Below the pieces are notes generated by a model. It made no database searches and had not been told where the DNA came from. It saw only the letters and a program-made list of their open reading frames with translations. The position numbers were made by a program, and so were the translations under genes. Shown here piece by piece: positions 7,595 through 14,526 of a stretch of 23,559 nt of DNA (the stretch's first letter is position 1; each line of letters begins with the position of its first letter). Source of the stretch: an uncultured Clostridia bacterium (lineage in GTDB: Bacteria > Bacillota > Clostridia > UBA1381); the NCBI GenBank assembly GCA_934489015.1, contig CAKSSN010000034.1:1-23559 (forward strand), in the 5' to 3' direction.

Positions 7595-8719
7595 ATGATG
7601 GCTGAAAAACCGATCATGGGCTGGAACTCATGGAACACGTTCGGAGAAAAAATTAACGAGGAGCTTATTTGCCGCACTGCTGACGTAATGTGCGATATGG
7701 GCTACAAAGGCGCAGGCTACGAATATGTTATAATAGACGACTGCTGGGCGCTTAAGGAGCGTCAGAATGGAAAGCTCGTTGAGGACCCGAAGCTTTTTCC
7801 GCACGGAATGAAGTATGTTGCCGATTACATACACTCAAAGGGACTTAAATTCGGTATGTATTCCTGCGCCGGAACAATGACCTGCGCCGGTTATCCGTCA
7901 AGCTACGGATACGAATTTGAGGACGCAAAGCAGTTTGCCGAGTGGAGCGTTGATTATCTTAAATATGATTTCTGCAATTTTCCGCAATGCGCCGACCGCG
8001 AAAACGCATATCTTACAATGGCAATGGCTCTGAGAAACTGCGGCCGCGACATAGTTTTTGCGGCATGCAACTGGGGCGTCGGTGATCCTGCAAAATGGAT
8101 GCGCTCACACGGTGCGCATACATATCGTTCAACAGGCGATATTTTCGATAACAGAAAGTCATTTATCGATATTTTCAAAGCTCAGGTTACAAACGTTGAA
8201 AGCAATGCGCCCGGCTGCTATAACGACATGGATATGCTTATTGTCGGAATGCACGGCAGCGGAAACGTAGGTCTCGGCGGCTGCACAAGCGAGGAATATA
8301 TGCTCCACTTTGCTCTTTGGGCATTTCTCGGCTCGCCGCTTATAATCGGCTCGGATATAAGAAACCTACCCGAAGAGGATAAAAAGACTCTTCTTTGCAA
8401 GGGACTTATTGATATAAATCAGGACAGCGAATGCAGACCGCCGTTTGTTATAAATAACAACAATTCAAGATATGTTTTGATGAAAATTCTGAGCGGCGGA
8501 CGCTTTGCGCTTATGCTGGCAAATTCCGCAGATGAGGAAAACAAGTGGGCAGACAAAATAACCGTAAGCTTTGACGACTGCGGAATACACTCAAACACTC
8601 CGCGCAGCATAAAGCTTACAAACGCCGTTACAGGTGAGGATATGGGCGTATTTAAGGATTTCTACAGAGCTGAAATAAAGCCCGGAAGATGTCAGGTGCT
8701 GGTAGGTGAACTGTGCTGA
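7595..8719 (+). CDS. GH27 alpha-galactosidase
   Basis: This 374-aa glycoside hydrolase family 27 enzyme should release terminal alpha-galactose (or, in some members, alpha-N-acetylgalactosamine) with retention of configuration. The start is the ATG at 7595, eight bases after AGGAGG (7581-7586); the reading frame is open further upstream, but that part crosses the promoter. The protein begins straight at the family motif MGWNSWNTFG. Substrate-binding IIDDCW is at 46-51, the nucleophile is D125 in YLKYDFCN, and the acid/base is D182 in RSTGDIFD. It has no signal peptide, so it acts in the cytoplasm on imported sugars. The length matches a (beta/alpha)8 barrel plus a C-terminal beta domain. Its stop overlaps the start of the small Cys-rich gene. 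Confidence 0.95.
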   Translation: MMAEKPIMGWNSWNTFGEKINEELICRTADVMCDMGYKGAGYEYVIIDDCWALKERQNGKLVEDPKLFPHGMKYVADYIHSKGLKFGMYSCAGTMTCAGYPSSYGYEFEDAKQFAEWSVDYLKYDFCNFPQCADRENAYLTMAMALRNCGRDIVFAACNWGVGDPAKWMRSHGAHTYRSTGDIFDNRKSFIDIFKAQVTNVESNAPGCYNDMDMLIVGMHGSGNVGLGGCTSEEYMLHFALWAFLGSPLIIGSDIRNLPEEDKKTLLCKGLIDINQDSECRPPFVINNNNSRYVLMKILSGGRFALMLANSADEENKWADKITVSFDDCGIHSNTPRSIKLTNAVTGEDMGVFKDFYRAEIKPGRCQVLVGELC

Positions 8720-8913
8720 GTGCGGATAAATGCGTAAAATGCGGCAAAACCGTAACAAGCGATGAAGCGGCGCTTTGTAAAAAGCTTATTAACAGGGCGA
8801 CGGAAAAATATATGTGCTTAGACTGTACGGCAGAATATTTTGACGTTACAAAAGAGCTTTTAGAGGATAAAATAAAGCAGTATAAAGCACTTGGCTGTAC
8901 ACTGTTTAAGTAA
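8713..8913 (+). CDS. Small Cys-rich (zinc-ribbon-like) protein
   Basis: This 66-aa protein starts at GTG, overlaps the last 7 bases of the GH27 gene, and has AGGTGA a few bases upstream, so it is probably translated by coupling. Residues 7-10 (CVKC) and 35-38 (CLDC) form two CxxC pairs, with a further Cys at 22; this suggests a single bound zinc ion. The rest is charged and helical (TKELLEDKIKQYKALG). I recognise it as a conserved clostridial hypothetical type without a known function. Co-transcription with the alpha-galactosidase may be only positional. Confidence 0.8.
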   Translation: MLSADKCVKCGKTVTSDEAALCKKLINRATEKYMCLDCTAEYFDVTKELLEDKIKQYKALGCTLFK

Positions 8914-8926
8914 CACGCACAATATT

Positions 8927-9018
8927 AAAACGGATGTATTTTGCATAAAAAGCAGGCAAAAGGGTCAGACTGTTCTGCCCGACCCTTGCAAAGCAAAATA
9001 CGTCCGTTTTGTTTTATA
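8927..9018 (+). terminator. Long nested intrinsic terminator after the GH27 operon
   Basis: An 18-bp outer stem (8927-8944 with 8993-9010, one G-U pair) encloses a second hairpin with AAGGGTC (8960-8966) and GACCCTT (8981-8987), which itself contains a small CAGA/TCTG stem. The plus-strand transcript continues into TTTTGTTTTATAATT. At about 84 nt it is much larger than a usual terminator. Confidence 0.8.
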
Positions 9019-9107
9019 ATTAATATCGGTTTTTAACGACTCTTTTCGGATTTTATACAGCAATATATATAAAAAACAAAAAAACTGATGAAAAAGCCTC
9101 AAAAGTA

Positions 9108-9116
9108 TGGTACAAT
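9108..9116 (+). promoter_or_regulatory. Extended -10 promoter of the pyridoxal kinase gene
   Basis: TGG directly followed by TACAAT (9111-9116) fits an extended -10 element; no good -35 box is present at the right spacing. It is 34 bp upstream of the start codon. Confidence 0.4.
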
Positions 9117-9149
9117 ATTAAAAAGCTGATTTTAAGAGGTGTTGTTCCG

Positions 9150-10001
9150 ATGCAAAAGCGTGTTCTTGCAATTCATGACATATCGTGTGTGGGCAGATGC
9201 TCCCTGACCGTTGCGCTGCCGATAATCTCCGCAGCGGGAGTTGAGGTTGCCGTTATGCCTACCGCCGTTTTATCTACTCATACGGGCGGCTTTACCGGGT
9301 ATACATTCCGCGATTTAACCGACGATATGCTCCCTATTGCAGATCACTGGAGCAGGCTCGGAGAGCAGTTTGACTGCATTTTTTCGGGGTATCTCGGCTC
9401 ATACAGGCAGCTTGACATAATGCAGACAATAGCGGACAGATTTAAAACCGATAAAAATATTTTCATTGTCGATCCTGTTATGGGTGACAACGGCAAAATA
9501 TATTCAAACCTTGATAAAAGCTTTGCTCATGGCTTTGCCGCACTTTGCGCGCGCGCGGATATAATAACGCCGAATTTAACGGAAGCTGCGCTTCTGACCG
9601 ATTTTGAGTATAAAAGCGGCGGATACGGAGAGGATTATATAAGAAGCCTTTTAGAAAATCTTGCGTCAGGCGGTACGGAGAGAATTATTCTGACAGGCGT
9701 TTCGTTTGACAGCAGCTCAATCGGCTGCGCGGTATACGACGGCGGAAAAATCGACTATCTGTTTAACGATAAAACAGAAGGTATGTTTCACGGGTCGGGT
9801 GATGTATTTTCAAGCGCACTGACAGGCGCAATTTTAAACGGTGCATCACTGAAAAAAGCGGCGCGCATTGCGGCGGATTTCACTTCGGAAGCAATAACCC
9901 GCACCAAAAACACGATGCGCGACCCGATTTATGGCATTGATTTTGAAGAGGGCATATGTGATTATTCCCAAAGAATTAAAAATTTACATAATAATACTTG
10001 A
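9150..10001 (+). CDS. Pyridoxal/pyridoxamine kinase (PdxY/PdxK type)
   Basis: This 283-aa ribokinase-fold enzyme probably phosphorylates pyridoxal, pyridoxamine or pyridoxine with ATP to salvage vitamin B6. The N-terminus MQKRVLAIHDISCVGRCSL is typical of the pyridoxal kinase family (COG2240). Other family features are FSGYLGS (78-84), DPVMGDNGKIY (108-118), TPNLTEA (140-146) and the catalytic GSGD at 215-218 with base D218. The start ATG has AGAGGT nine bases upstream. Its stop codon (TGA, 9999-10001) overlaps the -35 box of the next gene's promoter. A hydroxymethylpyrimidine kinase role is less likely but cannot be excluded from sequence. Confidence 0.88.
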   Translation: MQKRVLAIHDISCVGRCSLTVALPIISAAGVEVAVMPTAVLSTHTGGFTGYTFRDLTDDMLPIADHWSRLGEQFDCIFSGYLGSYRQLDIMQTIADRFKTDKNIFIVDPVMGDNGKIYSNLDKSFAHGFAALCARADIITPNLTEAALLTDFEYKSGGYGEDYIRSLLENLASGGTERIILTGVSFDSSSIGCAVYDGGKIDYLFNDKTEGMFHGSGDVFSSALTGAILNGASLKKAARIAADFTSEAITRTKNTMRDPIYGIDFEEGICDYSQRIKNLHNNT

Positions 10002-10027
10002 CAAAAACGGTTTTTTTATGTTACAAT
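9998..10027 (+). promoter_or_regulatory. Promoter of the DUF1292 gene
   Basis: TTGACA (9998-10003), an 18-bp spacer and TACAAT (10022-10027) with a TGT extended -10 (10019-10021). The -35 box overlaps the stop codon of the preceding kinase gene. The leader is about 60 nt and contains a small ACATC/GATGT inverted repeat. Confidence 0.7.
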
Positions 10028-10096
10028 AGTTTTGTATGCAGACATCGTGCAGCTGATGTATGATGCTTCACAATAACAGGAAAGGAATTTTTTATA

Positions 10097-10390
10097 ATGG
10101 AAGATAACAACATAATTGTATTAGAGGACGAAAACGGCAACATGGTTGACTTTGCCGTAATTGATGTTTATGAGCTTGACGGAGTAACATATTTTGCTCT
10201 TATAGAGGCTGAAGAGCTTGATACGGCAGAAGAAGTTCTCATCATGAGAGTTGAGGGCGAGGGCGACGACGCGGAGCTCGTTTCAATCGAAAGCGACGCA
10301 GAGCTTGAAGCTGCATTTAACGAGTTTGTAAAGCGCGACGGCGAATGCACGGACGAAGACTGTGACTGCTGCCATCATGACCACGAATAA
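10097..10390 (+). CDS. DUF1292 family protein with a Cys/His C-terminal tail
   Basis: This 97-aa acidic protein matches the DUF1292 (YrzB-like) family in its opening IIVLEDENGNMVDFAVID and the following DGVTYFALI, a small domain common in Firmicutes whose role is unknown. The ribosome binding site is AGGAAAGG (10078-10085). The C-terminus (CTDEDCDCCHHDHE, residues 83-96) is unusually rich in Cys and His and could bind a metal. In many Firmicutes DUF1292 genes sit near alaS and ruvX-type genes; here alaS is about 7 kb away on the same strand. Confidence 0.85.
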   Translation: MEDNNIIVLEDENGNMVDFAVIDVYELDGVTYFALIEAEELDTAEEVLIMRVEGEGDDAELVSIESDAELEAAFNEFVKRDGECTDEDCDCCHHDHE

Positions 10391-10422
10391 ATAGCGGCTT
10401 TTGGCGCAGACCGTTCAAAGAC

Positions 10423-10468
10423 AAAAAATTCCCGACAAAGCTTTATAAAAAGCCTGTCGGGGATTTTT
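10423..10468. terminator. Bidirectional terminator between convergent genes
   Basis: The core stem CCCGACA/TGTCGGG is flanked by AAAAAT on the left and ATTTTT on the right (10423-10468), so both transcripts end in a U run. It serves the DUF1292 gene on the plus strand and the transporter operon on the minus strand, whose last stop codon starts at its edge. Confidence 0.85.
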
Positions 10469-11241
10469 CAGTTTCCGCACTCTATGCTGATTTTATTAAA
10501 TATTTCAAGATAATCGTCTATCGACTGCTTCTGCTTTTCCTCGCCCGATATATCAAGCACGGAATTTCCCTCATGCATCATAATCGCGCGGCTGCCGTAA
10601 TTTACCGCATATTTAAGATTATGCGTTATCATGAGTGTTGTTATTTTTTTTGATTTTACAATTTTGTCTGTAAGCGTCATAACAATATCGCTCGATTTCG
10701 GGTCGAGCGCTGCCGTATGCTCATCAAGGAGCAAAAGCTTAGGCGACGACATTGTTGCCATTATAAGAGTGAGCGCCTGGCGCTGACCGCCTGAAAGCGC
10801 GCCCGCAAGAGTGTCGAGCCTGTTTTCAAGCCCCATTCCGAGCTCCTCTAAAAGCGATTTGTAATAATCCTTTCTTCTTGTATTAAGACCTCTTGTAAGG
10901 TTAAAGCTCTTTCCCTTATTGTCGGCTATAGACATATTTTCAAAAATAGTCATTGACGGACAGGTTCCCATTGCCGGGTTTTGAAAAACTCTTGCAATTA
11001 CGGACGCTCTTTTGTAGTTTTTTATAGCAGTAATATCCTCGCCCGAAAAAACAACCTTTCCGCTGTCGGGGAAAATATCTCCCGAAATAATATTAAGAAG
11101 CGTCGTTTTTCCCGATCCGTTGCTTCCGACAACCGCTATAAACTCTCCGTCATTTATCGTTATGTTAAAATTATCGAAAAGTATCTTTTCGTCAACCGTA
11201 CCGGCGTTAAATTTCTTGCATATATTTTCAAGCTTTAGCAT
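10468..11241 (-). CDS. ABC transporter ATP-binding protein (TrpZ-like)
   Basis: This 257-aa ATPase powers import through the permease encoded 31 bp upstream. All ABC motifs are present: Walker A GSNGSGKTT (39-47), Q-loop Q87 (VFQNPAMG), signature LSGGQRQ (149-155), Walker B LLLLDE (169-174) and H-loop H207 (MITHNL). The N-terminal style matches the COG1101 ATPases that accompany COG2984 binding proteins and COG4120 permeases. The ribosome binding site is AAAGGA about 11-12 bases upstream. It is the last gene of the operon and ends at the shared terminator. Confidence 0.93.
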   Translation of the reverse strand: MLKLENICKKFNAGTVDEKILFDNFNITINDGEFIAVVGSNGSGKTTLLNIISGDIFPDSGKVVFSGEDITAIKNYKRASVIARVFQNPAMGTCPSMTIFENMSIADNKGKSFNLTRGLNTRRKDYYKSLLEELGMGLENRLDTLAGALSGGQRQALTLIMATMSSPKLLLLDEHTAALDPKSSDIVMTLTDKIVKSKKITTLMITHNLKYAVNYGSRAIMMHEGNSVLDISGEEKQKQSIDDYLEIFNKISIECGN

Positions 11242-11272
11242 AGCTTTTTTCAGTCCTTTCCGACAGGCAAAT

Positions 11273-12136
11273 TTATCTTGTTATGCCTTTCTTTTTCATT
11301 GCCGAGCTTACAACAAGCGTAAGTATAAACAAAATTGTTACAACAAGGTTTGTATCCGACGCCATAAGCCCCATTTTAAGCGCAAGCGAAATGCACAGCT
11401 TATATATAATCATTCCGAAAATAACGCTTGTGGTTATGCGTATATGCTTTGCCTTAGGAAATACCGCCGTTCCGATTATTACTGCGGCAAGACCCATAAC
11501 TATTGTTCCAGTTCCGGAGGATATGTCAAACTGCATAAATCTCTGGCAGTTAAGCGCTCCGGCAGTTGCGGCAAGACCGTTTGCAATTGAAAGAGCAATT
11601 ATTTTAAACGTACCCGGATTTTTGCCGAGCGTTATTACAAGTCCCTCATTATCTCCGGAGCATCTTACAAGAAAGCCGGATTTTGTTCTTAAATACCAGT
11701 CAAGCAGATATTTAATTATAATCACAATTACCGCCGTAACGACAACGTATTTATATATTCCCAAAAACTCAAAGTATGAAAATATTGTTTTCTCGCCCAT
11801 CAGAAACAAATTCGGAGCGCCTGCAATGCGGTAGTTTATAGAATAAAGCGCCGTCATTGTGAGTATTCCGGAAAGCAAATCCTTAATTTTAAGCTTTACA
11901 TTAAGAAGCCCCGTTACACATCCGGCAACGGCACCTGCGGCAAACGATGCAAGAAGACAAAGTCCCGGATTAATTCCGCGCGTTATAAGAGCGGCGGTTA
12001 CAGCCGCGCCGAGCGGAAATGTTCCGTCAACCGACAAGTCGGGGAAATCAAGTATTTTATATGTAATGTAAACTCCGAGAGCCATAATTGCGTATATGAG
12101 CCCCTGCTCCGCTATTCCGATAATTAAATCTGCCAT
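11273..12136 (-). CDS. ABC transporter permease (TrpY-like)
   Basis: This 287-aa integral membrane protein has about eight hydrophobic segments and the family signature KILDFPDLSVDGTFPLGAA near residues 27-45, typical of COG4120 permeases in putative tryptophan/tyrosine (TrpXYZ) transporters. The start ATG follows GGAG with a six-base gap. It is the middle gene of a three-gene operon. Its gap to the upstream binding-protein gene (96 bp) holds a hairpin at 12192-12223. The substrate is inferred from family, not shown by any residue. Confidence 0.9.
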   Translation of the reverse strand: MADLIIGIAEQGLIYAIMALGVYITYKILDFPDLSVDGTFPLGAAVTAALITRGINPGLCLLASFAAGAVAGCVTGLLNVKLKIKDLLSGILTMTALYSINYRIAGAPNLFLMGEKTIFSYFEFLGIYKYVVVTAVIVIIIKYLLDWYLRTKSGFLVRCSGDNEGLVITLGKNPGTFKIIALSIANGLAATAGALNCQRFMQFDISSGTGTIVMGLAAVIIGTAVFPKAKHIRITTSVIFGMIIYKLCISLALKMGLMASDTNLVVTILFILTLVVSSAMKKKGITR

Positions 12137-12191
12137 AATAATCTCCGTTTCTGCCGCATAAAGCGCGGACGGTTTTAATTTATAAAATTAT

Positions 12192-12223
12192 ACACCGCAT
12201 GAGCTTTTAAAGCCCGGCGGTGC
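12192..12223 (-). other. Intercistronic hairpin between the binding protein and permease genes
   Basis: ACACCGC (12192-12198) and GCGGTGC (12217-12223) pair over six bases, and the interior can also fold (GAGCTTTT with AAAGCCC). On the minus strand no T run follows, so it is not a clear terminator. It might stabilise the upstream mRNA or reduce downstream expression, as such hairpins often do after binding-protein genes. Confidence 0.5.
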
Positions 12224-12232
12224 AAAAAAATC

Positions 12233-13270
12233 TTATTCAGCTGTTTCAGCCTTTGAAAGTACGCTTTCGGGGATTGTAATTCCGAGCGACTGCGCTGTTT
12301 TTGTGTTTACCGTTATTTTGCTCTCCTTAAGCGTTTCAAACGGAATTGTTGAAATATCTTCACCGTTGAGAACTCTTGCTGCCATCTGACCTGCCTGTAT
12401 TCCGAGCTTAAAATAATCAAGTCCCGCAGACGCAAGGCAGCCGTTTTTAACCTGTTCTTCCTCCGAGCCGAATACCGGTATACCCTTTGCATTTGCCTTT
12501 TCAAGAACAACGCCAAGAGCCGATACAACAGTGTTGTCTGTAAGGTTTGAAATGCAGTCAACCTGTGTTAAGATATTATCCGTTGCCTGTGCAACCTCAG
12601 CCTGCTTTGTTATGCCTGTATCCACAATTTCAAAGCCGTACTGATCTGCCAAATCCTTATATGTTTTAATAGTACTTACCGAGTTTGCTTCGCTCGTTGT
12701 GTATATAATTCCGATTTTTTTAGCGTCCGGAAGTATTTCTCTTATAAGCTCAAGCTGCTCTTTAACTGGAAGGCGATCGCTTATTCCCGTAACTCCGTCC
12801 ATTGCTTCAGTTTCCGATTTTGCAAGCTTCGCTTCAACCGGATCGGAAATTGCGTTAAATATAACCGGTATCTTCTTTTCATAGCAAGCAGCGTAAAGCG
12901 CCTGAGCCGACGGCGTTGCAATGCCGCACACAAGATCTTTTTTTGCTGCCGCAAAATTTTGAGCAATCTGCGTATTCATTGCCCTATCGCCCTGCGCCGC
13001 AACATATTCAATCTCAATATTTTTACCTTCTTCAAAGCCTGCTTCCTTAAGACCTTCTATAAATCCCTCACGGCAGTTATCAAGCGAGGGGTGGTCGGAA
13101 ATCTGCGTAACACCTATTTTATAAACCTTGCTCTCGGATGCGCTTTCTGTCTGTACGCTGTCCGTTTTCTGCTCTGTGCCGCAGCCTGACATAACACCTG
13201 CGCACATAACACTCATAACCAATCCTGCAATTACTCTTCTCATCTTTCTCGTCATTCTCATCATTCTCAT
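12233..13270 (-). CDS. ABC transporter substrate-binding lipoprotein (TrpX-like, COG2984)
   Basis: This 345-aa extracellular lipoprotein should capture the substrate, probably tryptophan or tyrosine, for the two downstream proteins. A signal peptide with a lipobox (VMSGC, lipid on C30) follows a positively charged start. The mature part has the periplasmic-binding fold of COG2984: YKIGVTQISDHPSLD, FNAISDPVEA, GVTGISDRLPV and ASAGLDYFKLG. The start at 13270 has AAAGG five bases upstream; the ATG at 13264 with an 11-base gap is possible too. The first codons repeat ATG-AGA, making the N-terminus MRMMRMTRKMRR. Transcription starts at a consensus promoter and passes through an attenuator-like leader. 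Confidence 0.92.
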   Translation of the reverse strand: MRMMRMTRKMRRVIAGLVMSVMCAGVMSGCGTEQKTDSVQTESASESKVYKIGVTQISDHPSLDNCREGFIEGLKEAGFEEGKNIEIEYVAAQGDRAMNTQIAQNFAAAKKDLVCGIATPSAQALYAACYEKKIPVIFNAISDPVEAKLAKSETEAMDGVTGISDRLPVKEQLELIREILPDAKKIGIIYTTSEANSVSTIKTYKDLADQYGFEIVDTGITKQAEVAQATDNILTQVDCISNLTDNTVVSALGVVLEKANAKGIPVFGSEEEQVKNGCLASAGLDYFKLGIQAGQMAARVLNGEDISTIPFETLKESKITVNTKTAQSLGITIPESVLSKAETAE

Positions 13271-13287
13271 CTCATCCTTTCAAAAAT

Positions 13288-13327
13288 AAAAAAACTTTTC
13301 AGACATGATAAAGGTCAGCTGAAAAGT
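13288..13327 (-). terminator. Intrinsic terminator inside the transporter leader (attenuator)
   Basis: On the minus strand the arms ACTTTTCAG (13319-13327) and CTGAAAAGT (13294-13302) form a 9-bp stem followed by seven T residues (13288-13294). It lies between the promoter and the ribosome binding site, so it must be conditional. The segment 13321-13327 can instead pair with 13384-13390 upstream (7 bp), giving an antiterminator. Confidence 0.85.
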
Positions 13328-13352
13328 AATATACTCACAATATAAAAATATA

Positions 13353-13402
13353 CTAATCTAAACATAAAACTAATCTCTGCTAAACTTTTCTCATCTCATC
13401 TG
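13353..13402 (-). promoter_or_regulatory. TRAP-like NAG triplet array in the transporter leader
   Basis: On the minus strand seven NAG triplets (three GAG, two UAG, one CAG, one AAG) start every 5 nt, with their low-coordinate ends at 13400, 13395, 13390, 13385, 13380, 13375 and 13370. Two more UAG triplets, also 5 nt apart, lie at 13358 and 13353. TRAP (MtrB) binds G/UAG triplets separated by two or three nucleotides. The array begins at the predicted transcription start and covers the antiterminator segment 13384-13390. No mtrB gene is in this window, so the assignment is inference. Confidence 0.5.
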
Positions 13403-13408
13403 GAAGCT

Positions 13409-13437
13409 ATTATACTACACTTTTTTTCATTTGTCAA
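13409..13437 (-). promoter_or_regulatory. Consensus promoter of the transporter operon
   Basis: Minus strand: perfect TTGACA (13432-13437), a 17-bp spacer and perfect TATAAT (13409-13414). Predicted start near 13402; leader of about 130 nt. Such a strong promoter fits control by attenuation downstream. Confidence 0.9.
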
Positions 13438-13484
13438 TACCTTTTTTAAAATTTTTTTCTTAAAAATTTTGAAGCGTAAAAAAT

Positions 13485-13617
13485 GGGGATAGGAAAAAAG
13501 CCTTGAAATCAATAAACCGAGCCAAAGCCTTAGCTTTGGGATCACCGAAGGCGTACATCGTTACGCCGAGAGGCGAAGCTTGACCGATAGCAAGAAAATA
13601 AATGCTTTCCTACTCCC
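13485..13617. other. Compact multi-stem element, possible structured RNA or repeat
   Basis: The ends pair: GGGATAGGAAA (13486-13496) with the complementary run in 13606-13617, an 11-bp stem with one bulge. Inside are hairpin CCAAAGC-CTTA-GCTTTGG (13522-13539), hairpin GGCGTA-CATCGT-TACGCC (13550-13567), and possible short stems CGAGC/GCTTG and CTTG/CAAG. It is GC-richer than the AT-rich flanks and has no open reading frame. It lies after the GH92 fragment and before the transporter promoter, with no T run for a terminator. I cannot match it to a known riboswitch or insertion sequence. The rest of the 375-bp gap (13271-13645) is the transporter leader and promoter plus AT-rich sequence. Confidence 0.5.
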
Positions 13618-13645
13618 GCTATAATAATTATATTTTATATAATGT

Positions 13646-14526
13646 TTATTTTTCCGCTCCGAAGTTTTTTAACCTCCCCTTTAAATTTTTTAAGCTCGTG
13701 CCGCATATATCGGCATTATCAATTACGGAATTAAAAAATACATACTCGTTTTTACCGGGACAAATCGGGTAAAATCCCAAAGACGCAAAAATATACCACG
13801 CCGACATTGAGCCGTTATCCTCATCTCCGGGAAAGCCGTCACTTTTATAAGAAAAGGCTTCAAGGCAGATTTTTTCTGCCCAATACTGCGTTTTTTCATT
13901 TTCTCCGAAATACGCGTAAATAAAAGGAATAGCAAAGCTCGGCTGATTGCTTATCGCGCAAAGTCCGAAGCTTGCCGACGCCATTTCGGTCATTTCATGA
14001 ATTTCCGTTTCATATCCGCCTACTCTGTAATCGCTCTCATGCTCAAAAAGCTCGTCAAGCCGCTTTATAAGCTGCTCTTTTCCGCCGACAAGCGCCGCAA
14101 GATTTTCAAGATCATGAACAGGCGAAAAAAACGTCTGATACGCACTGCTTTCGGTATAATCTCCGCCCCAGCTTATCGGGTCAAAGCTCTCCCGAAGCTC
14201 GCCGTTTTCCTTTCTTGCACGCATAAAGCCGCTTTTTACGTCGAAAAGCTTTTTATAGCTTTCGGCACGCTTTAAATATTTTTCCGCTTTTTCTTCATAT
14301 CCGAGCAAATGCGCAAGGCTCCCTATGCACCAATCTCCGTATGAAAAATCAAGAGTTAAATTTACGCTTTCCTTATATTTGTCGCACGGCACATAGCCGA
14401 GTCTTATATAATCCTCAATTCCCTCTCTCGCAAAAATTCTCTTCTCCGATTTCTTGTTTGCGTGCTTTTCCATAGCCGCAAAAAGCTTTTCGAGCAAATC
14501 GCGCTCCGCGATATTTTTTGCCGCCG
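13646..14526 (-). pseudogene. GH92 alpha-mannosidase fragment, 5'-truncated
   Basis: The frame (about 290 codons) matches only the middle and C-terminal part of glycoside hydrolase family 92 exo-alpha-mannosidases, whose members are usually about 700-750 aa. Visible family blocks are EDYIRLGYVPCDK, DFSYGDWCIGSLAHLLG, SGFMRARKENGE, GGDYTESSAYQ and FPGDEDNGSMSAWYIFASLGFYPICPG. The N-terminal beta-sandwich is missing, and the C-terminal beta domain also appears cut short. No start codon with a ribosome binding site precedes it; only a TTG at 14497. Upstream it abuts, in another frame, a signal-peptide protein remnant near 14520. The usual GNEPS is SNQPS here. It is most likely an inactive deletion remnant. 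Confidence 0.75.

Noticed and set aside
13271..13408. T-box riboswitch ahead of the transporter operon
   Set aside because: The leader is only about 130 nt and lacks the conserved T-box antiterminator sequence (AGGGUGGNACCGCG) and the stem I pattern.
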